Positions 1-7,238 of a stretch of DNA of 43,174 bases are shown piece by piece. Both the position numbers and the translations under genes were made by a program. The stretch is taken from contig JABMPH010000018.1 in the NCBI GenBank assembly GCA_013203805.1, positions 1 through 43,174 on the forward strand, written 5' to 3'. Numbering within the stretch: the first letter of the stretch is position 1; each line of letters begins with the position of its first letter. Under the pieces are notes generated by a model. It was not told the DNA's origin, ran no database searches, and worked only from the letters and a program-made list of their open reading frames with translations. The DNA comes from Bacteroidota bacterium (GTDB lineage: Bacteria > Bacteroidota > Bacteroidia > Bacteroidales > F082).

Positions 1-104
1 TAGAGGGAATATTAATTCATTTCGTTCAATCCAACAATTATTTCTTTAAACTGCACAAAAAAGTTGTGTTTTGAAAATATTGAAGAAATATATGGGCTAC
101 TTTC

Positions 105-1796
105 TCAGCGAACCCTAATTAGGCTTAAAAATAGTTTACCTGGTAAAGCAGGAAAATCAGTGGTCAGGTTTTTCATGTAATCTACAATTACTTCATCGCC
201 TCTTCCTTCCAATTGCTTCATTTTCTCAAAGTCGTCATTATCCATTGCCATCAGGATATTTATGGCAAGACTTAACCATAGCGGACTTGAGGTAGCATTT
301 TTTCCGTCATCTCCCTTCTTCTTAAGAATAACAGATTCTACCTTGAGTGGAAGTTTTTTATGCTTTTGGTTACAAAGTAAAGTAAGCATCTGTTTTGCTT
401 CCTCAGAAGTAAAGAAATCAATACTTTTTATTGTTAGTTCACTATGATATTCTTCAGCTTTTTTTTCAGTGTGGGTAATGGCAGTGCAAAGCATTCTTAC
501 ATTTCCCGGCATTACAGAAGGTAGCCAGGTCATATACTTCGCTCGCTGGGTAGGTTCGAAACGGTCTAATGCATCAATCAATAATACTACTTGTGTTTTT
601 TCAGCCACGGTAAACAGCAACTCTTTGAATCTCTCCTGTAATTTTTCTATATCAGGTTTTAGTTTATCATTCTGCTCTTCTACTGAGTTTTGTATCAAAT
701 TATCAACGGGTACTACTTTTTCTTGCGGCTTAATTTCAACATATTCAATGCCAAGAAAATCGCTTAATTGAATATTCCATATTTGCAATAGTTCAATTAT
801 GTTTCGTGATTTTGCTGATAGACCTGCCGAATGGGAAAGGATAAAACAATCTTCTTTACGCATCATTTTGTTAACCATTGAAAATACAGCACTTTTCCCT
901 GATCCGCTTTCACCAGTAAGGATAAGTCCCCAGTTATTTGGATCTGCTTTCAATAGTTGGGTTTTTAGTTCTGTAAGCAGTTTTTCTCGCCCACAGAAGT
1001 TTGTTGTATGGTTTTCAATAAATCCATCCAGCAAAGCCAGTTCTTTTTCCTGCCAGTTTTTGGGAGTACTACCTTTGGTATATTGTGCCTGGGCAAAACA
1101 ATCACGGATAATATCTTCATATACCAAAGCTCCCCAGTCTTTCAGATTTATCACCTTCTCTTTTTCAGCATCCCAGTCTACAGTATAGCTCTTTACTTTG
1201 TTTTTTATTTCTTTTTTGGCGAAATGAGACAATATGGAAGACTTCAATTTATCAAGTGCATCGCTTCGTTCTTTTTTCTCTTCTATAGGATGATTTGGAT
1301 TGTGAACATCGCTGAACATTGCAGCTCTTTCGGGAGTGAATTTTGTATAATCAAGTGGGTTTCTAAGGTAAAATACACTACGTATAAGTTGTTGATTGGT
1401 TGCTAATACACCAAATTCAATTTCAAGTGCAGTCACACTTTTACCTTTGTTGTGCGAAATATGATCCATCCCCTTTGTTGCATCATCCATACGCTTTTCA
1501 GGAGGGATCCATCCATAGCGATCGCCCAATAAGCAGATAAAGAATGGTTTGCAACGTTCTATTTCATCCAAACAAACTTTTAGTACTGTTACTTCACGCT
1601 CATCTTCCTGCTCAATGGAAGTAGTATCCAATCCCCACCGTAAATCAACTATCTCAAGTTTAATGCGTTGTTTTTGTAGTTCTTCTTTTACTTTAGGGAG
1701 TACGATATTTTTTAGATGATCTCTCTCTGCCTGCATGTCGGCAAAGGTGCTGCTGATAAAAATAGAGAAGGTTCTCCATGGTGCAAATTTTGACAT
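105..1796 (-). CDS. DUF4062 STAND-type NTPase, probably truncated at its C-terminus
   Basis: Residues 7-130 match the DUF4062 pattern (FSIFISSTFADMQAERDHL, then DLRWG, then the CLLGDRYGW segment), the N-terminal module of TEP1-like and bacterial NLR-like proteins. A P-loop GESGSGKS lies at 295-302 and a Walker B VVLLIDAL at 403-410, so this is a cytoplasmic STAND/NACHT-like ATPase. Known relatives usually continue into long WD40 or TPR sensor arrays; here the frame stops at 563 residues right after LFLSLIRVR, inside what should be the winged-helix region. Removing one G at about 108-110 would continue the frame as RFAEKVAH, which fits the family better than the observed end, so a frameshift or truncation is likely. 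It is the last gene of the eight-gene minus-strand operon, 30 nt after the SUKH gene. Start ATG at 1796 gives the expected DUF4062 N-terminus. The domain call is firm; the role (conflict or stress switch) is inference. Confidence 0.85.
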   Translation of the reverse strand: MSKFAPWRTFSIFISSTFADMQAERDHLKNIVLPKVKEELQKQRIKLEIVDLRWGLDTTSIEQEDEREVTVLKVCLDEIERCKPFFICLLGDRYGWIPPEKRMDDATKGMDHISHNKGKSVTALEIEFGVLATNQQLIRSVFYLRNPLDYTKFTPERAAMFSDVHNPNHPIEEKKERSDALDKLKSSILSHFAKKEIKNKVKSYTVDWDAEKEKVINLKDWGALVYEDIIRDCFAQAQYTKGSTPKNWQEKELALLDGFIENHTTNFCGREKLLTELKTQLLKADPNNWGLILTGESGSGKSAVFSMVNKMMRKEDCFILSHSAGLSAKSRNIIELLQIWNIQLSDFLGIEYVEIKPQEKVVPVDNLIQNSVEEQNDKLKPDIEKLQERFKELLFTVAEKTQVVLLIDALDRFEPTQRAKYMTWLPSVMPGNVRMLCTAITHTEKKAEEYHSELTIKSIDFFTSEEAKQMLTLLCNQKHKKLPLKVESVILKKKGDDGKNATSSPLWLSLAINILMAMDNDDFEKMKQLEGRGDEVIVDYMKNLTTDFPALPGKLFLSLIRVR

Positions 1797-1826
1797 AATG
1801 GGCTGTTTTATTTTGAGTTCTTATTG

Positions 1827-2897
1827 TTATCTGTCAATGTCATCAATCAATTCTGAGTCAGCTTGAGCTAGTTCATCCTTTCCCATCGACCTGTAAACTC
1901 TTTCCCTTACATATAGTGCTAATTTATATATACCGTCTTCATTGAGTACTTTGTTACAATCACAAAGTGCTTTATCAAGTTTGCCCAGCTTTTGTAATGC
2001 ATCTGCCCGTCCAGATAGAAGTAAGTTGTTTTCAGGATCTAGTTTTACAGCTATATCTAAATCAATCAATGCTTTACGTTTGCTGCCATAATCTAAAATA
2101 AGATTGCCTCGGCAGTAGTAGAATAACCCTTCTTTGTCGTTTAGTTCAATTGATTTGTTGAAATCAGCCAAAGCCAGTTTTCTTTTCCCTAGTTGCTTGT
2201 ATGCATTTCCTCGTTCATAATAGCTCCAACTTCTCTTGGGGTAAAGTTTTAAATATGCAGTGGTTCTTTCTATGATTTCATCATCGGTTTCTTCCCTTAA
2301 GGTTTCTTTTAATATGCCGCTTTCATAAATAAACATACTAAGTAATTGACTGCCAGGTTTTGCTTTGATATCAGGAAAGCCATTATGTTCGATTATTTCA
2401 GCTAAAAAGCTATCAAAATTATCAAAAATCTGAACATATGTACTCATATCACTGATATCAGGTGAGATGAACACAGGTGATTCTTTTGCAAGTCCTTTTT
2501 GTGAAACAAGCATTATGGTTTCCTGCTTAGGAGTGCTACATATGGGGATTATTGGAAAGAAATCTTTAACTTCATTTGAAATAAGTTTACATTCATATTT
2601 CAGGTCTGAGTATTCATTACTAAGTTCATCCAGAGTATGAAAATAGTAGCTGCTCCACTTCGGGCCATCAGGTTCCCAATCGGTCATGTCAGTATAGTAA
2701 CTTTCCTCGTATTCCAGTATCATGCCACCATTGAAACCTGCCATAAACTTTTTGTATGATTCGGGAAAAACTACTCCATGAGCTTTCTCGAATGTTTCAA
2801 TTATTTCTTTATCCAGTAGGCCATTGAATTTATACTTAGGTGCTCCTTGTCGGCGCTTTTCCTCCAGCTTTTTAATGTTTGACAATATGTGAGTCAT
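1827..2897 (-). CDS. SUKH (SMI1/KNR4-like) domain protein with C-terminal TPR repeats
   Basis: The first ~165 residues look like a SUKH-superfamily domain: FEKAHGVVFPESYKKFMAGF followed by NGG, an acidic loop, a Trp-containing strand, and a later stretch resembling the family's closing strands (FDSFLAEII). From about residue 205 to 345 there are four TPR-like units (for example SWSYYERGNAYKQLGKRKLA and ALIDLDIAVKLDPENNLLLS). SUKH domains are best known as immunity proteins of polymorphic toxin systems and as eukaryotic Smi1/Knr4 regulators; the fusion to TPRs suggests a scaffold or adaptor rather than a simple immunity protein. No signal peptide, so cytoplasmic. It lies 31 nt downstream of the SAM-TPR gene and 30 nt upstream of the NTPase gene, within the operon. 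No toxin gene was recognised nearby. Function unknown. Confidence 0.8.
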   Translation of the reverse strand: MTHILSNIKKLEEKRRQGAPKYKFNGLLDKEIIETFEKAHGVVFPESYKKFMAGFNGGMILEYEESYYTDMTDWEPDGPKWSSYYFHTLDELSNEYSDLKYECKLISNEVKDFFPIIPICSTPKQETIMLVSQKGLAKESPVFISPDISDMSTYVQIFDNFDSFLAEIIEHNGFPDIKAKPGSQLLSMFIYESGILKETLREETDDEIIERTTAYLKLYPKRSWSYYERGNAYKQLGKRKLALADFNKSIELNDKEGLFYYCRGNLILDYGSKRKALIDLDIAVKLDPENNLLLSGRADALQKLGKLDKALCDCNKVLNEDGIYKLALYVRERVYRSMGKDELAQADSELIDDIDR

Positions 2898-2928
2898 GGT
2901 AGAGTGTTAATTAGGTATAATTACACTG

Positions 2929-3894
2929 TTAATCATCAATTTCTTCATTCATGTCATTGATTAGATTTTCCATTTTCAGAGCATCATCACTATACTCCCC
3001 ATTGGTTTCAACATATATACTATGGGCTATTTTAAAATTGGATAAAGCTTTCTTGACATGGAATTTTGATTGATATGCTAATCCCATATGGTAATAAACA
3101 TCTGCGACATCTTTATGTTCATCTCCAAATACATACCTTCGTATCTCAAGGGCATTTTCGAGATAGATTATTGCATTATCATATTGGCTGTTATAATAAT
3201 AATCCTTTGCCAAATCAAAACTAATCGCTGCAACACCCTCATTATGATCATCATCTTCATTCAAGAGTTTTTGTAGCTCAAGTGCTTTGATATGATTTGT
3301 GATTGCAAGCTCGTAACTACAATCCATATAATAATCCTGGCCTAATTGATAATAGGATATTACTACATCCACATCATCTTCTCCAAAACATACAATGCGT
3401 ATTGCAAGGGCTTTTTTATGGTTTTCAATAGCGTTTTCATATTGGCTATTCATATAATAATTCGTACCAAGCTCGTAATAACAATCGCCTACTTCTTCAT
3501 GCTCTTCCCCGAGTTCCTTTATTTTTGATTTGAGATCTTTTTTGTTTTTTATTATTGCTTCTTCATACTCTTTAAGTACTTTATTTGGAGAAGGATGAAG
3601 ACGCTGTATCTCCTTGTTAGCAACTATAATGGATGATGAAGATATCGTTTGTTGACGGATGCCGGTGGATTTTTGGGAGGGTGACGATGGAGCCGTACCC
3701 TTTATTGTATTCGAAGTAAGTTTTGAAATCTCATACAATATCTTTTCTCTTATAATTGATGATTTTATACCAATTTCCTTAAGCTCCTTAGATGTTGTTA
3801 TTCTAGACAAACTATCAAATGTAAACCCGTTTTTCTTAAAAAGTTTAGAGTATTTCCCTAAACCTAATTCTTCTAACCAGCTATCGATCTTCAT
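2929..3894 (-). CDS. SAM-domain protein with kinesin-light-chain-like TPR repeats
   Basis: Residues 1-60 have the pattern of a sterile alpha motif domain: WLEELGLGKYSKLFKKNGF, then LKEIGI and a final helix. SAM domains are protein-interaction and polymer-forming modules, common in eukaryotes and scattered in bacterial signalling proteins. A Ser/Lys-rich linker (61-125) is followed by four TPRs of about 42 residues (about 127-295), each with a YYxLGxxYY helix and an A(I)xNHxKAL helix, like kinesin light chain and NB-ARC-associated repeats. The protein is rich in Asp and Glu and has no signal peptide. The linker carries EIQRLHP (95-101), also found as EIPRLHP at the end of the next upstream gene's product. 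Likely a cytoplasmic adaptor for the membrane proteins of the same operon; this is inference. Confidence 0.8.
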   Translation of the reverse strand: MKIDSWLEELGLGKYSKLFKKNGFTFDSLSRITTSKELKEIGIKSSIIREKILYEISKLTSNTIKGTAPSSPSQKSTGIRQQTISSSSIIVANKEIQRLHPSPNKVLKEYEEAIIKNKKDLKSKIKELGEEHEEVGDCYYELGTNYYMNSQYENAIENHKKALAIRIVCFGEDDVDVVISYYQLGQDYYMDCSYELAITNHIKALELQKLLNEDDDHNEGVAAISFDLAKDYYYNSQYDNAIIYLENALEIRRYVFGDEHKDVADVYYHMGLAYQSKFHVKKALSNFKIAHSIYVETNGEYSDDALKMENLINDMNEEIDD

Positions 3895-3941
3895 CTTATT
3901 AATAACTTTTATTTTCTATCTATCAACTTCTGTACTTCAAG

Positions 3942-4802
3942 TTAGTCGGGGTGCAATCTTGGTATTTCATCATCTTTGGGTGAAGGTCTTTTTCTTCTCC
4001 TTCTGGTAATCTTAGGTCTTTTCCTCACCATATCAGGAGTTTTCGCAGTTGCAAACTTAATTGAAGTACTGTTGTTATCATCTTCTTCCCAGTTAAGCAA
4101 ATCAGTTTTAAATTCTTTAAATCCTCCTGAAAGTATTGTACCTGCAGTTTCATCACCCTCTTCATCCTCATAGTTTCTATTCCTTCGACGCCTCCTTTTA
4201 GATGAAAAGAAAAGCAACCACACAATTTTAATAACTAAATAAACTATCGCTACAAAAATGATTATCGATAAAGTAATTACAGTTAGGTTAGCCATTATCA
4301 GGCACAACATGCTGTAAATAGTTATTCGTATTGGAGCATATTTACCATGCATATTGATGCTTTCAATGCAAATTAGAGCAAAAAGGGCAATGTATAGCAA
4401 TGTTATTATATTCATGAAATTCACAAAAGTGCCTGATGTAAATATTCCAATTATCCCTTTATCTTGTAAAAACCCCAGCGAATAATATGAATATACTGCC
4501 GATCTGTTACTGAGTGTAGCTATGAAAACTAGAATAGAAATAAATGAAGATGTTTTAAGTGCCCACCAGTTTTTAGTAAAATAGCTTTCATGACCAAGTA
4601 CCATTGCGTAAAAATACTCCGGGATTACACCAATTGAAAAAGGTATTCTATAATACAATTGAAATCCGTTGTATGACGAATTGTTTTTGTTAGAAAAATA
4701 CTCATCAAGCCTTCTGGCTCCAATTAGTCCGTATCTGGCCGAAACAGCAAGTAGAAATACAGAAACGGCAAATACAATTATTGATATCAGAAAACTCATC
4801 AT
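3942..4802 (-). CDS. Multi-pass membrane protein with charged cytoplasmic tail, unknown function
   Basis: I do not recognise a family. Hydrophobic segments lie at about 3-21, 84-100, 127-147 and 158-198 (long enough for two helices), giving roughly five membrane spans. The last ~85 residues are a soluble, highly charged tail with a basic patch (KRRRRRNRN), an acidic stretch, a second basic patch (RRRRKRP) and the ending EIPRLHPD. The positive-inside rule puts that tail in the cytoplasm, where the SAM-TPR, SUKH-TPR and NTPase proteins of the same operon would be. It starts 4 nt after the stop of the preceding small membrane protein gene, so the two are probably translated together. A membrane anchor or signal-transmitting partner is the simplest reading; no enzyme motif is visible. 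Confidence 0.7.
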   Translation of the reverse strand: MMSFLISIIVFAVSVFLLAVSARYGLIGARRLDEYFSNKNNSSYNGFQLYYRIPFSIGVIPEYFYAMVLGHESYFTKNWWALKTSSFISILVFIATLSNRSAVYSYYSLGFLQDKGIIGIFTSGTFVNFMNIITLLYIALFALICIESINMHGKYAPIRITIYSMLCLIMANLTVITLSIIIFVAIVYLVIKIVWLLFFSSKRRRRRNRNYEDEEGDETAGTILSGGFKEFKTDLLNWEEDDNNSTSIKFATAKTPDMVRKRPKITRRRRKRPSPKDDEIPRLHPD

Positions 4803-4806
4803 AATA

Positions 4807-5310
4807 CTATTTAATTGTCAAACGTTTTTTCCAAAAGAACAAGAAGTATATTATTATACCAATTGCAAATAGTGTGGCTAGAAATAGCCCTGTTAATAAT
4901 CCCGCATAGAAATAAGCTATTGATAAAATTAGCCAAATTCCAAAACGAAGTAGCCCATAACTAGTACCAAAGTGTTTAATACTTTCTATAAGTAATCGTA
5001 CAATTATTATGAGTGCAAAAATTGCAATTGTTATTTCAGGCCAACTCCAATTATTGGGCATTATGGTTAGTTCACCCGGTAGAAATACACCAAAAATAAA
5101 AACCAACAACCCAACTCCCAATCCTGATAATAGAGGCCACGGTTTACCTTCCCATTTTCCATTAATACTTTGTAATCTGTTAATTTGTAAGTCAATTAAA
5201 CAGGAATATTTCTGAACCAAAAACATTACAATGAAAACAATAAAGGTGATGATATAGATGCACCATTCGCTGTTTAAGAAGTTAGTATTCGAGTTTGCAA
5301 TTGTGTCCAT
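4807..5310 (-). CDS. Small multi-pass membrane protein, unknown function
   Basis: The 167-residue product has four or five hydrophobic segments, at about 17-34, 59-77, 90-109, 119-138 and 141-159, with a short Lys/Arg C-terminus (KKRLTIK). There is no signal peptide apart from the first helix, and no motif I can assign. It follows the ion-channel gene by 63 nt and precedes the larger unknown membrane protein by 4 nt, so it belongs to the same transcript. Its role is probably as a partner of one of those two membrane proteins. The gene is supported by its uninterrupted frame, hydrophobic periodicity and operon position. Confidence 0.65.
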   Translation of the reverse strand: MDTIANSNTNFLNSEWCIYIITFIVFIVMFLVQKYSCLIDLQINRLQSINGKWEGKPWPLLSGLGVGLLVFIFGVFLPGELTIMPNNWSWPEITIAIFALIIIVRLLIESIKHFGTSYGLLRFGIWLILSIAYFYAGLLTGLFLATLFAIGIIIYFLFFWKKRLTIK

Positions 5311-5373
5311 AATTATCTTGTTATTATCATGATAAAAGCAAAAGGTTCTTTATATCAAATTCTTCGTTCGATT

Positions 5374-7224
5374 TTATGCACTTTGTAGTACCTGACTTAA
5401 TAGTGTAATTGTAAATATTGTAAGTAGGAACCACCCCACAATACCTTCAATTATTGAAAGATACATTGCAAACCACTCATCTTCTTCAGGTAAAGCTCCA
5501 AACCCAATAACCACAAAACTGTTTAAACTTAATAAAAGTGAATTGAAAAATTTAACAATAATTACATATATCAAGAACAAAATTGAAATAAGTAATAATA
5601 ATGCCCCTGACCAAAATTTCTTAGATTTTGATTCAATCTTATTCCAACTCCCTGGATGAAAGTTAAAAAACTTTATTAATCCGGGAATTATATCATAACG
5701 GAATTTACCCAAGAAGTGCAAAGGTCCACCGAATAGCTTTAGTATACGTGGCATTTCTTTGCCTTCTTTCTGATATTTTTTACGTAATTCCTGTATGTCG
5801 TTATTGTCGAGAGTTATTTCATTTGTAAAAACAGAATCGATTGGTTCATTGGTTGTGATATATTTTGAAAAACGATTGAATTGAAGTAGATAATACCTGT
5901 AATTCATACCATCCCACCTTGAAAATGAAAACATATATAATACTGTAAAACCCAGTATTACCCATAGTGATTGTATTAATGACTTACCAGGATTTGTTGC
6001 ATAGTCGGAGAAAAACCTTAGGAATACATTTAGTTTGTAGTTGATTAAATTGTTTAGGGATGGGTTAGTTTTTTGAGTAAAGGCCTGCTTTCTTGTTTCA
6101 ATATCTTTTATCTCCACATATGAACTGTTTGCCGAGTTAATATCACCCCTGTTGTGATACAAAGTATTGAACTTCGTATAAGCACTCATTAAATCATTAT
6201 ATTTCAAATTGTCAGTAAGCTCCGTGTCGGTTTTTGCCTGATAGGGTATAACAAGTTCAGATTCTTCCGTATAGAAAATTGAAAATTTTTCTCCACCCAA
6301 ATTATACCAAGGAACGTTTGTATTTGTTTCCGGGAAATCGAAATTGAGGATTCCAATATAATCTTCTACAATTAATGAATCAATGAGTAATGATTTAGCT
6401 ACTTCGGCATAACTTAAATTAATGGTTTGTAATTGATTGTTAATCATTATTAATTCACCAATTTCAGCAGCTTCAAGATTAATTGAAAAAACATTGGTTA
6501 ATTTTTTGTTATCGAATATATTCGAAGTTATTTCGAGATAATCAACTGTTTTGTCGGAGATAATGAGCTGATAATGATTTTTTTCTTCATCACGATTTGA
6601 GAATTTGTCGGGATTAACGATAAACCTGCAATCATCGATGGCAACATTAATTACCGGAATATCAATCCACAAGCCTGTATTGAAGACATTTTGCCTAAAA
6701 CTTATATTATTGATTGGGAATGCATTGCCAAAAAATTTGACATCATCATAAAAAATGCAATTTTCGATGATGAACGGGTATTTCCCAATGTGTGTTATGT
6801 AATTAAATTCGATCGGACTAAAAAACTCACAACCCACAATATTAAGTTTATTCAATTGCCAATCGCTGAAAACCAATGGAGATTCATCCGACAGATTAAA
6901 ACTACAGTTATAGAAATATACTTTCTTCGAAATCCTTTCCTTAGGGGTTATTTTATAAACGCTATAAAATATCTTATCAATTAGGAAATTATTGTCCAAC
7001 TCTGTGGAAACGATTTCATAGTCGCTAATAACAACTTCTATTTCATTTGAATTAAGTAGTTTGTCAAGGTCAGATAAGTTAATGGTTACTCTATCAACAT
7101 TCTCATCAACAACTTCTTCATCAACTATTTCTTCAACAATAATTTCTTCTTCCTGAGATATTGCCGAGCAGCTAACAAATAGTAGTAAAGAACATATAAT
7201 TATCTTGAAAAGATTTGCAGTCAT
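5374..7224 (-). CDS. Extracytoplasmic beta-structure domain fused to a two-helix ion-channel module
   Basis: An N-terminal hydrophobic segment (5-23) acts as a signal; Cys19 in LFVSC could be a lipid-attachment site, or cleavage may fall near AIS-Q. A Glu/Val-rich linker (24-45) follows. Residues 90-290 have repeating short strands with Phe, Asn and Ile (IENCIFYDDVKF, ISFRQNVFNT, LEITSNIF), typical of pentapeptide-like or right-handed beta-helix domains. A membrane segment occurs near 419-440, a cytoplasmic-type charged region follows, and the C-terminus holds two helices around NSFVVIGFGALPEE (568-581) and IIEGIVGWFLLTIFTITLLS. That layout matches the Ion_trans_2 (Pfam) pore module, with IGFG replacing the TVGYG potassium filter. 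Lies 14 nt after the transglutaminase gene. Channel call is by motif; ion selectivity cannot be told. Confidence 0.75.
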   Translation of the reverse strand: MTANLFKIIICSLLLFVSCSAISQEEEIIVEEIVDEEVVDENVDRVTINLSDLDKLLNSNEIEVVISDYEIVSTELDNNFLIDKIFYSVYKITPKERISKKVYFYNCSFNLSDESPLVFSDWQLNKLNIVGCEFFSPIEFNYITHIGKYPFIIENCIFYDDVKFFGNAFPINNISFRQNVFNTGLWIDIPVINVAIDDCRFIVNPDKFSNRDEEKNHYQLIISDKTVDYLEITSNIFDNKKLTNVFSINLEAAEIGELIMINNQLQTINLSYAEVAKSLLIDSLIVEDYIGILNFDFPETNTNVPWYNLGGEKFSIFYTEESELVIPYQAKTDTELTDNLKYNDLMSAYTKFNTLYHNRGDINSANSSYVEIKDIETRKQAFTQKTNPSLNNLINYKLNVFLRFFSDYATNPGKSLIQSLWVILGFTVLYMFSFSRWDGMNYRYYLLQFNRFSKYITTNEPIDSVFTNEITLDNNDIQELRKKYQKEGKEMPRILKLFGGPLHFLGKFRYDIIPGLIKFFNFHPGSWNKIESKSKKFWSGALLLLISILFLIYVIIVKFFNSLLLSLNSFVVIGFGALPEEDEWFAMYLSIIEGIVGWFLLTIFTITLLSQVLQSA

Positions 7225-7238
7225 AGGTACTAGGATTT

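Noticed and set aside
3976-4173. Overlapping frames inside the membrane protein gene that encode Ser-rich or basic peptides
   Set aside because: They are frames opposite to or shifted from the charged tail of the membrane protein and have no independent support.
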